Part shown: piece by piece, positions 1-9,105 of the stretch
Position numbering within the stretch: the stretch's first letter is position 1
Layout of the letters: each line of letters starts with the position of its first letter
Source of the DNA: Chara braunii
Lineage: Eukaryota; Streptophyta; Charophyceae; Charales; Characeae
NCBI GenBank assembly: GCA_003427395.1
Contig: BFEA01000044.1
Span: 3,092,422-3,119,485 of the forward strand
Direction of reading: 5' to 3'
Length of the DNA stretch: 27,064 nt
Program-made: the position numbers and the translations under genes
Notes under the pieces: generated by a model
What the model was told of the DNA's origin: nothing
The model's database searches: none
The model's input: the letters and a program-made list of their open reading frames with translations, nothing else

Positions 1-794
1 GGTAAGTGTCGTGCCACCAGGGTGCCCATGAGTGTGTGCATGGAATTGACTGCCTGTTGGGGTTCTCTGGGTTCTTCTTCCATCCTCCATAGTCTTGATT
101 GTGTGTGAGGTGTGTGAACTGCCTACTTACCTGATGAGTGAATGAATGGAGTATCTTGTTGGCCATGTGATATATCTCTACAGTGCTTTGTTTATTTCAT
201 TCTGAACGGCTGTAGTCTACAGGTTCTTTCTGGGGCAAAATTTTGTTTTTTTTGATTTGGTAGAGACAGAGTAGGTCTTTGTGGAACTCTTGTTGGTTGG
301 GACCCGGTTCTGACTCCACTGGGACCATCTGGGGCTCAATGGGACGGGGCCCAAACAGAAGGGCCCCTCAGGCCAAATCTGTTGACGTTAGTTACCTTGC
401 TCTATCTGATTGGAATATGGACTTTATGCTTTCGGACCAGAACACTCGCTGCGGAGGGGATCTCCGCTGGGACGTTTTATCAGACTTTACCGCACAGTCC
501 GCCGCCTGACTCGCACCTTATACACCACTCAATTCTCTCTTGCATTTCGCTGTACATCTTGAATCTGATTTGCTGTGTTTTCACGGAGCTGAGGCTGGCT
601 AGGCTTGGGAGGACCCCATACGTAGTCAGTCTAGACTGTGTGGCTGGATCAGATCTCTCCGATCTTTTCTTTTTTTTGCTGTTTTGACTGCTCTCCAGTC
701 CAAATGAATTGTCGCTCCGGCTAGGAGTTCTACCTTCTCTTCTGACTGAATTCAAACTGTTTCTTCCATTGGGTTCTTTAATGCCTGCGTCTAC
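1..794 (+). other. 5' leader of element A (non-coding)
   Basis: No convincing coding region is seen before gag. Short open frames here have no recognisable domain. The first bases match the splice-donor consensus (GGTAAGT). The stretch around 1-130 resembles 8961-9105 in the second leader, including a shared GAACT-CCT segment, which supports reading it as retrotransposon leader. A pyrimidine-rich stretch ending in CAG at about 665-698 is another possible acceptor. Confidence 0.6.
2..92 (+). other. Candidate short leader intron
   Basis: The segment begins GTAAGTG and ends in a pyrimidine-rich stretch (about 71-92) closing with CATAG. A TTGAC sequence near 46-50 could serve as branch site. The matching place in the second leader (8962-9067) also begins GTAAGT and ends TTTTGCAG. 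This is a sequence-motif call only, with no transcript evidence. Confidence 0.3.
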
Positions 795-2552
795 ATGATA
801 GCAAACGAGAAAGAGAGAGAGAGAAGAGAGAAGCTTCTGAGTGTTGCTCTTGAGGGAGTGAGGAGAGGGAAGAGGAGTGTTCGTCCCAGGCAAGTGAGGA
901 AGTACGGACCCCTCTTGAGAGACTTATTGACACCCTCATCCTCCATCATGGCATCTGCAGCAGATTGGAAGCTGCAAATGGACGCTGCCCCTGAGGCAGA
1001 GAAAGCGCAGTACCGGTTCTTCTACGAGAAAGCATTGAAGAGGGAGGAGGAAGAGAAAGAGAAGGAGAGGGAGGAGAAGGTCAAGGCTCTTGAAGCCATT
1101 TTCTGTACCTTGCCTGCCCTAACCGATGAGGAGGTGGAGGAGAAAACCGTTCCACTCCTCCGGGCTTTGGTGGATGTCCGGACTGTTGAGGACCACGCTG
1201 GCCAACTCGCCAAAGTATTCGACGAGCTTAAGAAGCTGCGCGAGGACATGGCCTTGATGGCGCAACAGCACCGTGACCAGCTGCAACAGCTTGCTAATGT
1301 GCAGCCAGCCCAAAGCATCCTTCCATCTACCTACCCTGCTTCTAGTGCTGCGTGTCAGTCTGTTTTTGCCCCTCTAAATGTGTCTTCTTCTACTTCTTCT
1401 TCATCCTTGAGTGTGGCTAACAGCCAATCCGGATCTGCGGCAGGTCGAAACCCTGCTGCTCCTGCTGCTGCTGCCGCAGCAGCAAGTGGTGGTGCAGGGA
1501 ATCCTGGAACTGTTGCAGCCCCGGGCCCGGACCCAGCAATGGCTGGGCCAGGCGGCAGCTTTGCTTACATCGACAGAAAGGCGGCGCAGATTCCGTCCAA
1601 GTATGACGGAAAGGACGACGTCGAGTCTTGGATCAGCTCTATGCGGTCCTACTTCGATGTATTGGGGACACCCCCGTCCACTCAGTCGTCTATCCTGGGG
1701 ACCAATGTGGAGCCCGTCGTGCGGGGTTTCCTAGAAACCCAAGCTGTCCAATCAGGCTACAAGAGAATAGACCTGAACAAATGGCTGAAGGCTACGCCTA
1801 CTGCTGCACTTGAGGATCTCTTGATCAAACAATATGCTGATCCACATGCTGCAGCTAAAGCAAGACTCAAGCTTGACAAGCTCAAGCACAACAAGTGGAC
1901 CGGCACCATGCACAGTCTGCAACAGTACGTCAGTAAACTCTTTGCTACTTCGGATCTGGAGATGACTGCGCAGTCTTGCTTGGATGTAATAAAAGGTACG
2001 GTCCCCTCTACTCTGAAAGATCGCCTAGGGCTCGGGCTCAGCGGATATACAGATTGGCTTACCATTATGCGGGACTTAGTCAAGCTGGAGGCACAAGACC
2101 TCCCGGGTGGATCAAGTGGCAAAAAGACCACTGGCCGCAAACGTTTTGCAGCGCATGATCTGCTTGAGGCTGACGAGGAGAACCTCGTAGAAAAATCTTC
2201 TCTTGATGACGATCAAGAGCAAGACTGCGGGGCATCTTGCTCTTTGTCAACCCATGAGTCTGAGTATGTGAATGGCGATGAATCCACGAATGCCTTCAAA
2301 AAGACTGCCTTTAAAAGTAAGGGACCGAGGACCACAATGAAGAACAACACTAACACTATCCTTCTTCCCAAGGGAGCAAAGATTCCACCCAAACCGGAAG
2401 ATCCTGCCACGAAACCATGGGTAGATCTCCGGATCAGTGAAAGTGAGTGGAAACACCGGGTGAAGAAAGGAGTTTGCCTGCATTGCACCGAACCGGGACA
2501 TTCAGTCCAACACTGTCTTAGATTGCATCAGGGAAACCAGCAACAGGGGTAG
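795..2552 (+). CDS. gag: Gag polyprotein of element A
   Basis: Gag would assemble the cytoplasmic virus-like particle and package element RNA. The 585-residue frame is uninterrupted. Residues about 70-100 are a highly charged Glu/Lys-rich segment that is probably helical or coiled coil. About 170-245 is Ser/Ala/Pro-rich low complexity. About 250-430 resembles the retrotransposon capsid domain (many spaced Trp, Leu and Lys residues). Residues 561-574 form a CCHC zinc knuckle (C-x2-C-x4-H-x4-C). The start at 795 gives the longest frame. The ATG at 948 (residue 52, followed by ASAADWK and in better ATGGC context) is at least as likely to be the true start. The stop at 2550-2552 lies 13 bases after a GGGAAAC heptamer, and pol follows in the -1 frame. 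Codons show no decay, unlike pol. Confidence 0.9.
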   Translation: MIANEKERERREKLLSVALEGVRRGKRSVRPRQVRKYGPLLRDLLTPSSSIMASAADWKLQMDAAPEAEKAQYRFFYEKALKREEEEKEKEREEKVKALEAIFCTLPALTDEEVEEKTVPLLRALVDVRTVEDHAGQLAKVFDELKKLREDMALMAQQHRDQLQQLANVQPAQSILPSTYPASSAACQSVFAPLNVSSSTSSSSLSVANSQSGSAAGRNPAAPAAAAAAASGGAGNPGTVAAPGPDPAMAGPGGSFAYIDRKAAQIPSKYDGKDDVESWISSMRSYFDVLGTPPSTQSSILGTNVEPVVRGFLETQAVQSGYKRIDLNKWLKATPTAALEDLLIKQYADPHAAAKARLKLDKLKHNKWTGTMHSLQQYVSKLFATSDLEMTAQSCLDVIKGTVPSTLKDRLGLGLSGYTDWLTIMRDLVKLEAQDLPGGSSGKKTTGRKRFAAHDLLEADEENLVEKSSLDDDQEQDCGASCSLSTHESEYVNGDESTNAFKKTAFKSKGPRTTMKNNTNTILLPKGAKIPPKPEDPATKPWVDLRISESEWKHRVKKGVCLHCTEPGHSVQHCLRLHQGNQQQG

Positions 2553-2574
2553 AGGCATCATCATCACACTCTAC
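2531..2574 (+). promoter_or_regulatory. Putative -1 ribosomal frameshift signal at gag-pol overlap (A)
   Basis: The heptamer GGGAAAC at 2531-2537 is phased as G GGA AAC in the gag frame, matching the X XXY YYZ rule. After a -1 slip, translation continues into an open frame that runs into protease. That pol frame is closed upstream by TAG at 2519-2521, so the overlap is only 2522-2552. Downstream, GTAGAG (2549-2554) can pair with CTCTAC (2569-2574). CATC in the loop could pair with GATG (2576-2579) to form a pseudoknot. The spacer of 11 nt is slightly longer than usual. The heptamer and phase are seen; function is inferred. Confidence 0.7.
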
Positions 2575-3256
2575 GGATGGGGAGGCTGAACATGTAAGTA
2601 CAAATTCTTCCTTGGATTCTGATCCCACTCAGCAAACCTCTCGTGAAACCCCATCTGATGCTGATTCCAAGGCTGAAAAGTTACACATCCTATACAAGGA
2701 GCCTTGGGTAGAGTCGGAAGAGATTGACTTTCATGCTCTGTTGACGCGCTGGGCTCACATGAAGCAAGAACGCGCGCAAGGGAGGACGAAGTTGATCTTC
2801 TTCAAACTCTACATTAATGGCCGTTACATCCGTGCGTTGGCTGATTGTGGTGCAACCGCCAACTACTTCTCACCGCACGACATTCGTAAGGCACGCTTGG
2901 GGATGAAGCAAGTGGCTTTGTAGAATCCTTGTCGGACCCAAGTAGGCAACCAAGAGGTTGTCACATCGACGTATGCAGTCAAAGGTGTGCGCACTACCTT
3001 TGACGCTGACCGCACAATCACGCATGAACGAAACTTCTATGTCCTTGATCAGTGCCCCTTCGACGCGGTTATTGGCTTGGGCTGGTTGCAGGCCCAATGT
3101 GAAAGAACCACGTGGAAGGACTCACAATTCATGGTCAAAGATGCCATGGGAATCGAGCGTCCAGTCCTCTTGGATGAGCCGCGCGAGTCCCAAGTGACCT
3201 TTCTCAATGCAATGCAATTCTGCAAAAAGTGGCGCATGCGCAAATCTGATGAGTAA
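2534..3256 (+). pseudogene. pol: Pol of A, protease segment (two stops)
   Basis: This is the first part of pol, read in the -1 frame relative to gag. It encodes the aspartic protease that would cleave Gag-Pol. The active-site region reads ALADCGATANYF (about 2836-2871), where D-C-G replaces the more usual D-S-G or D-T-G. A second conserved protease segment, DAVIGLGWL, lies near 3063-3090. The frame is broken by TAG at 2921-2923, one base from a Lys codon (AAG), with clear continuation (NPCRTQVGNQEVV) behind it. A TAA at 3254-3256 then separates this segment from RT. Both pieces and the following RT are in the same frame, so these are point mutations, not frameshifts. Confidence 0.85.
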
Positions 3257-3904
3257 ATGTATATAGCCTTTGTTAGGCCTGCTCATGTGCCTTCTATTTT
3301 TGCTGTACATAATGATTCTACCTTGCATGCTGTGTCCACCTCATATGCAACTACTTCTACCTCTACCACATCCATCTCTAGACCAAGTGATTCTGCTGCA
3401 AAATCTGTTGTTTTGGCTGCACCTATGCAAACTGACATGCTTGCTCCTGAGAGTGATGATCCCCCTCCGGAAATCCCGTCGGAAATCCGCAACCTTCTGA
3501 ACCGATTTCCTGAAGTCTTGGCCGAACCGCATGGAGTTCCCGTGCGTCCGGTCCGGCACAAAATCGAGTTGATTGAAGGCAACACTCCTCCAAAAGGTTG
3601 TGTCTATCGAATGGGCTCAGGCGAATTGGAGGAGTTTCGAAGGCAGATTGATGAGATGATTGGGAAGGGATGGATCAAACCTAGTGAGTCTGAGTTTGGT
3701 GCACCGGTTCTGTTTGTTCCTAAGAAGGGAGGCAAACTGCGGATGTGTATTGACAACCGCAGATTGAATAGAATCACAAGAAAGAATGCATACCCTTTGC
3801 CACGTATCGATGATCTGCTCGACGCTGCAGGTGGGTGCAAAGTCTTCAGCAAAATCGACCTCAAGTCTGGCTACCACCAGATTGAAGTCGAACCTGCAGA
3901 CTAG
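3257..3904 (+). pseudogene. pol: Pol of A, linker and N-terminal reverse transcriptase (ends at amber stop)
   Basis: The first ~75 residues are a Ser/Thr-rich linker. After it come the conserved RT entry sequence ([18 protein letters not shown]), a region with [19 protein letters not shown], and the first catalytic aspartate in [10 protein letters not shown]. The segment stops at TAG 3902-3904 inside EPAD-stop-HKTAF, where related elements have Gln (CAG to TAG). The reading frame continues unchanged into the next segment. As sequenced, the RT palm is therefore split before the YLDD box. Readthrough of the UAG is possible in principle but nothing here supports it. Confidence 0.88.
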
Positions 3905-6439
3905 CACAAAACTGCATTCAAAACTCGCGATGGGCTGTACGAGTTCACGGTCATGCCTTTCGGTCTCACGAATGCACCAACCACCTTTCAAAGTCTCATG
4001 GATAAAGTATTCCGCAACCAGATCAATCGATTTGTTGTTGTGTATCTGGATGACATACTAATCTTCAGCAAATCGATGGAGGAGCACATGAGACACCTTG
4101 CGGAAGTGATGCAAATCCTCAAGGACGCGCAACTCCATCTCAACTTGGAGAAATCTGAGTTTGGGAGGGACAGCGTCATCTACCTTGGACACCGGTTGTC
4201 TGCTGCAGGCCTAGAGCCCGAGGCAACCAAGGTTGAGGTCATCGAAAAATGGCCCCAACCTGCGAATGTCCGCGAGTTGCATTCTTTTCTTGGTCTTGCG
4301 TCATACTACCGTAAGTTTGTGCCAAAATTCTCTATCATCGCCCGTCCGCTGTCTAGACTAACAAGCAAGAATGTGTCCTATGCATGGAATGAAGAATGCA
4401 CGACAACCTTTGAAGCACTGAAAGAGGCTTTGGTGAGTCATCCAGTACTCCGCATTGCAGATTTCAAGCTTACATTCGTAGTAACTACGGATGCGAGTTT
4501 GTATGGGATTGGTGCGGTACTGCAGCAAGACGATGGTGATGGCTTACGTCCGCTTGAATATTACAGCAAACGCATGCCCAGTCACAAGGTAGCCGCTTCC
4601 ACCTACATGAGAGAGCTCTATGCCTTGAGAGAGGCACTAGACCACTGGAAACACTACCTCTTGGGTCGCCATTTCAATGTGTTCTCAGACCATGAGACTT
4701 TGAAATCGATTCAGACACAGGTTAACCCATCAACCACATTGACCAGGTGGCTGCATGAGATTGATGTGTATGATTTTGAACTCAAACATAAGAAAGGTTG
4801 CTATAATCATGTTGCGGATGCTTTGTCTCGCCACCCCGAATATATGACTTGCCTTGTGGGTTCCCACGACCTTCGTAAGAATCTGAAAGAGGAACTCATT
4901 GAGCACACTGCTACGGATCCGGAACTCAGTCCCATCCTTGAGCAGATTCGGGCTGACCCTAGTAGTCAGCCTGATTTCCATGAGTGTAAGGGCCTTCTCT
5001 TCCGACGTTACGGGAAGCATGACCGATTGTGTGTGCCCAACCATGAGCCAATCATGACTCATTTCTTGGACTTGGCTCATGGTCGGAGTGGACACTTCGG
5101 TGTTGAGAAGATATACGGGAATCTGTTGGAAAAGTTTGTGTGGCCTGGAATGAAAAGAATGGCACAAAGGTTTGTGGCTGAGTGTGAAGTTTGTCAGCGC
5201 ATCAAACCATCTCGGCGGAAGCCCTATGGGCTGCTGCACCCTCTTCCTATCCCTGATGGTGCGGGTGAGTCCGTCTCCATTGACTTCACGGACATGGGGA
5301 AGAAGAGCAGAAACGGTTATTCGCAAGTGATGGTGATCGTTGATCGGTTTTCGAAATTTCTGAATCTGATTCCCTTGCCACCTCACGCCCCAATTGACCT
5401 TGTGATCGATGAGTTCAACAAAAGGTACGTGCTACATTATGGCCCCCCGAAAACTCTTGTGAGTGATCGGGACACCAGGTTTATAAGCGCAGACTGGAAA
5501 GATTTCACCTCCCAGACCTACGACATGAAACTCAAGATGACTTCTGGGCGACACCCCGAAGCCAATGGACTGGCTGAGGAAATCAACCAGACCGTGATCC
5601 AGCTTCTCAGGGCTCTAATTGTACCTGATCAGAACTCTTGGGATGAGGAGTTGCCGATCGTTCAGGGGTTGTACAACAACTCCATCCACTCCTCCACCGG
5701 GATGACGCCTAACCGGCTGCATCTTGGATGGAAAATCCGCAATCCTCTATCTTATCTGTTCCCTGATCAGCCACCTGGCCTAACACCTGGCCAGCCAGGC
5801 TACAACGCCAAGTTCGATCGCCTACTCAAATTTGCTGTCGCAGCTATGGAGAGGCGACACAGTGCCATGATGAAACATGCTAACGAGAAGCGCCAGCCTG
5901 CACCATTCACAGTGGGAAGTTATGTCTGGGTCAAAATGTCTGAGTTTTCTGAAGAAGAAGGTGTATCACGAAAGCTTCTTCCTCAGTACTATGGTCCGTG
6001 GCAGGTCTTGAACGAGGTAGGGAGTGATTCCTTCGGTCCTTCCTACACGATTGATGTGCCTGCACATTTGCGCACATACCCAGTTTTTCATGCGTCAAAA
6101 TTGTTTCCAAATGAACCACCTGAAACGTTCAAGTATCGAGAGTCAATGATTCCACGCGCAATCAATGGCGGTCATGAGGTTGATAGGATTGTTGAACACA
6201 GTGGGAAGGGAAGAAACAGACAGTACAAAGTTCATTTTCTGTACCATCCGTTGGACGATTTCTATTGGATTGCTAGGAAAGACTTACTGCAGAGTGCACC
6301 GCGTGTCGTTAATGCCTATGAACGATTGATAAGTGCTGAACAGCAACCAACGTTCACTGCTACCCTGACTCCTACGGAACACGCCCGATCTCTCTTTGCT
6401 ATCTACGCCTATGACGCACTATGCAAGGACTCTGATTGA
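3905..6439 (+). pseudogene. pol: Pol of A: RT C-terminus, RNase H, integrase, chromodomain
   Basis: This 2.5-kb uninterrupted frame continues pol after the amber stop; its first ATG is at 3953. Numbering from that Met, YLDD of RT is at 31-34. RNase H has D180 (TTDAS), E221 (RELYAL), D246 (SDHE) and D289 (ADALSR). Integrase has the zinc-binding H376, H381, C411 and C414, then the D444, D505 and E542 triad. The GPW/PVFHASKL core-binding region follows at about 680-717. A chromodomain at about 741-792 begins EVDRIVEHS and contains the conserved YKVHF and W residues. All catalytic residues are present, so apart from the upstream stops the enzyme region looks intact. Stop at 6437-6439, 41 bases before the LTR. 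Confidence 0.92.
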
Positions 6440-6466
6440 GTTACTCGCTCGAAGGGACCTCGCTCT

Positions 6467-6480
6467 TGAGGGAGGGGTAG
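6467..6480 (+). other. Polypurine tract of element A
   Basis: A purine run (GAGGGAGGGG then TAG) immediately precedes the LTR start TGTAATGA. This is the expected plus-strand primer site for reverse transcription. Confidence 0.75.
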
Positions 6481-7032
6481 TGTAATGACCCGTCAAAACA
6501 CAGACTGAGAACACTGCTGATTTCTGAAGTTCTGCCGATGGAATGGATGCCTTGCTGAGATTCCCGCATTCTGCTTTGTTTCTAAGTCTGTCTGTGTGTT
6601 CGTGCTTGTGACCTGCATGCCTGTCTGAGTGCTTGTTGGTATGAGTGTGTGTGGGACCCGCAAGGGTACTTGCTTGTTTGGTAGGCCCGTAGGGCCGGTA
6701 CTTACCTGTGAGCGTGGCATTGAGGGTTGTAGCAGGGAAAACACTCAAGTGGCGAAGCTAGCGACCCTGAGGCCCTTGGGGCAGCGGAAAAACACTAAAG
6801 TAGGCCGGTAGGCCGATACTGCACCCCACTGCAGTTGACGTGAGGGGGTACTGGAGGCCGAGCAGAAAAAGACAAAGTTGGCATTTTTAGAGTCCAGTAG
6901 CGGTAGGGTAGGTCTAGGCCGGTACCAGTCCAACCAGTCTGAGTCTAGAGCCTGTACGGGTAATATCAGGGTCTGCAATGATGTTTCCCTCCGAAACGGA
7001 GGAGGTACCGGTTGCTTGGAGAGGCCGAGCGG

Positions 7033-7100
7033 CCTGGAAGTCACCGCCCAGGAGGCAAGTAGGCCGCCTGGAAGTCACCGCCCAGGAGGCAAGTAGGCCG
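7033..7100 (+). repeat. 34-bp tandem repeat, two copies, in LTR A
   Basis: Two identical 34-bp units (7033-7066 and 7067-7100) begin CCTGGAAGTCACC and end TAGGCCG. Each contains CCTGG and CCCAGG in inverted order. The array sits immediately upstream of a TATA-like box, the usual place for U3 enhancer repeats. Confidence 0.85.
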
Positions 7101-7110
7101 CTATATCAAG
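7101..7110 (+). promoter_or_regulatory. TATA-like box in LTR A
   Basis: CTATATCAAG follows directly after the 34-bp repeats. A start of transcription about 25-35 bases downstream, near CATTCTTCAGTG, would define U3/R. This is inference from position and motif. Confidence 0.4.
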
Positions 7111-7533
7111 AGGCAGGGCAAAGAGCCCGGCCTCATTCTTCAGTGTGCGAGTTGGGCGTCACGCTGCTGGAGCGCTAGGTGGAGTAGCGCTGGGCACTAG
7201 AGCGCTGCTGGGAGGAAGAAGCCGGGAGCTTCCACCTTGGCTATGGTGGAGCTCTACCGGTAGGAGGAGGAGGGAGAAGGGGACCAAGGAGGAGAGTGGC
7301 GAGGTACTTACTGGCTATGGTAGACACCATCTTCATCTCCTTGCTAGGCGCTGCATCAGGAAGGCCCCAGTGGGGGTAGTGCCGCATCAAGGAAGCTCGG
7401 ACAGAGTCAGGCATGGCGGTTGAGTGGGCAGCGTTATAGCTGCTGGGTGATGACCTTGAAGTGGGGCAGCGGTATAGCTGCTTGGGGGTTGTCTTTGGTA
7501 CCGGAGGAAAGGCCACTTCCGGACCTTCCGGAA

Positions 7534-7650
7534 GGCTACGGACTCGACCTTTCGGGTACTGTAGCAGCTACGACCTTGACCTTTCAGGACTGTATGAGCT
7601 ACGACCTTGACCCTTCAGAATACCTACAGATACGACCTCTACAAAGCTGT
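7534..7650 (+). repeat. About 31-bp degenerate tandem array in LTR A
   Basis: The motif GCTACGACCTTGACC recurs at about 7534, 7566, 7597 and 7628 with 31-32 bp spacing and decreasing similarity at the outer copies. This looks like an internal LTR repeat with no coding role. Confidence 0.65.
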
Positions 7651-8202
7651 GACTCCTAATCGACAGACCTACAGATCGAACCCCTACCACTACACAGACC
7701 TACGACAGACGACAAGCAACTACCAAAACACAGGTCATGGGTTCAAACACTCCGGGTCGACTCGATACTGTACATGGGCAAAGTGAGGTCTGGGGATCGA
7801 ACTTAGGCCAGGTACTACTCTCCCTCTATTTGGTCCCTGCCCATCCTAGCCTCTTACCGGTAGTCTGTCCCGTCCCAATTTCAGTCTTGCCCCTGAGGTT
7901 TCCTTATTCTAATTCTATCCCGCCGAGAACACACAAAACACAGAACAAGCACACAGTTGGTAATCCGCATATCAATATCACACTGGGACTTACACACATG
8001 CACACACACAGCAAACTCACACAGTTCATGGGAATCTCAGCAAATCAGTTCGTCGAGCAGCAATACTTCAAAAAGCAGCATAAATCTCAGACTGATTCTG
8101 TGCGGGTGATTGCACCTTCTATTCTATCTCTCTCCATCTCTTGTTTGAATTCGAGCAAGTGTTGCATTTCTCGCAATTTGAGTTTTTCACTATGGATGGA
8201 AC

Positions 8203-8443
8203 AGGATCATAACAATTGGTATCGGAGCTAGACCTTACTTGCTGGACAGGTGTTTGAGCCACCCTAACCTTATTTCCGAGATGGTTAGGGCAAGTGGATC
8301 TTGGATTAGGGCGTGGTTAAGCAGGATCGTAACAATTGGTATTCGGAGCTAGACCTTACCTGCTGGATAGGTGTTTGAGCCACCCTAACCTTGATTTCGA
8401 GATTGTTAGGGCAAGTCGATCTTGGATTCGGGCATGGTTAAGC
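8203..8443 (+). repeat. 120-bp tandem duplication spanning LTR end and primer binding site
   Basis: Unit 1 (8203-8322) and unit 2 (8323-8443) both begin AGGATC-TAACAATTGG and run through the leader start. Unit 2 has one extra T in the primer site (TGGTATTCGG). Similarity is high but not perfect, so the duplication is not brand new. Confidence 0.85.
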
Positions 8444-9105
8444 TGGACTAGGGTGTGGGGCTGATTTGCTACTACTCCAACCCTGATTCTGAGAGGAGTT
8501 GGGAAGTTTATACCTCGCATTAGGGGTAGGAAGGAGGTATTGAGGTGGTGACTTTCGTACTGATCTACCCTAATTCCGCGAGGTGTTGAGATGTACTGGA
8601 CCTCAGATTAGGGCTGGATTGTGGCTTAGGGTTGGCGAGATGAGGGGAGAAGTGTGCTGAAGTGAGGAGGTGAAATTGAGAAGGGTGTGAGGTACTCATG
8701 CCAGAGGACCTCCGGAAGTTCATGTGTGATCAAGGTGTCTTCTTCTTCAGTTGGTGAGCAGGAGAGAAGCTCCAATGGCATACAGGCTACTCAAAATGGT
8801 TCCTAATTGACTTCTATCAGCTTCATGGGCAGTGGAGTTGACTTAAGGACTGACACACTATACGGTGAGGACAATTGCACTAAGGGGGAAGGGAGACAAT
8901 TCAGGTATGGCGTGAGGTGAGGGAGAGAGTACCTACCTCAAGAGTGAGTCAGCTGACTCAGGTAAGTACCCATGTGACGTAAGGATGCCGATGGATGTGT
9001 GGTTGCATGGATGCAATGCTTGGGGATGCTTGCTGATCATCCCTGCCTGTTTTACCGCATTTTGCAGCTGTAAGTTCTTGTCTTCTGCACTCTGAACTAC
9101 CTCGC
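8215..9105 (+). other. Second, truncated leader behind the element A LTR
   Basis: After the primer site come several ~115-bp degenerate units, each with a short inverted repeat such as CCCTAACC with GGTTAGGG. Then comes a 16-bp palindrome (8945-8960) directly followed by GGTAAGT. From 8961 on, the sequence resembles window positions 1-130. No gag follows, so this copy is cut off near 9105. Together with element A it makes a tandem arrangement sharing one LTR, as expected from recombination between LTRs. No gene is seen in this stretch. Confidence 0.6.
8217..8228 (+). other. Primer binding site, initiator tRNA-Met type
   Basis: TGGTATCGGAGC differs by one base from the plant consensus TGGTATCAGAGC, which is complementary to the 3' end of initiator tRNA-Met. 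It starts three bases after the LTR end. A second, mutated copy lies at 8337-8349. Confidence 0.75.

Larger units (their letters stand above)
1..8214 (+). mobile_element. Ty3/gypsy chromovirus element A (5' LTR outside window)
   Basis: The order leader, gag with CCHC knuckle, protease, reverse transcriptase, RNase H, integrase, chromodomain, polypurine tract and LTR is seen on the + strand. The order RT-RH-IN identifies Ty3/gypsy, and the chromodomain after integrase identifies the chromovirus branch. Only three in-frame stops (2921, 3254, 3902) interrupt pol, and gag is open, so this is a fairly young but non-autonomous copy. The 5' LTR is not in the window. The 3' LTR is followed by another primer binding site rather than by host DNA, so the right-hand element boundary is shared with a second copy. 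Confidence 0.93.
6481..8214 (+). repeat. LTR of element A (about 1.73 kb)
   Basis: It begins TGTAATGA right after the polypurine tract and ends TCATAACA three bases before TGGTATCGGAGC, a primer binding site. The ends form an imperfect inverted repeat (7 of 8 positions), as LTR ends do. It contains a 34-bp tandem repeat, a ~31-bp array and a TATA-like box. It serves as 3' LTR of element A and, because a primer site and leader follow, also as 5' LTR of the next copy. No gene is seen inside; open frames here have no recognisable protein. Confidence 0.85.

Noticed and set aside
4730-5386. 218-residue open frame on the minus strand
   Set aside because: It is antisense to the intact RNase H and integrase coding region of element A and shows no domain of its own.
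7033-7100. CRISPR-like direct repeats
   Set aside because: Only two directly abutting 34-bp units with no spacer, inside a eukaryotic LTR.
7737-8231. 164-residue open frame on the + strand
   Set aside because: It lies within the LTR and crosses the LTR end and primer site; composition is low complexity (Thr/His-rich) with no recognisable domain.
8250-8650. Telomere-like CCCTAA/TTAGGG motifs
   Set aside because: They occur once or twice per ~115-bp unit with other sequence between; this is leader structure, not a telomere repeat.
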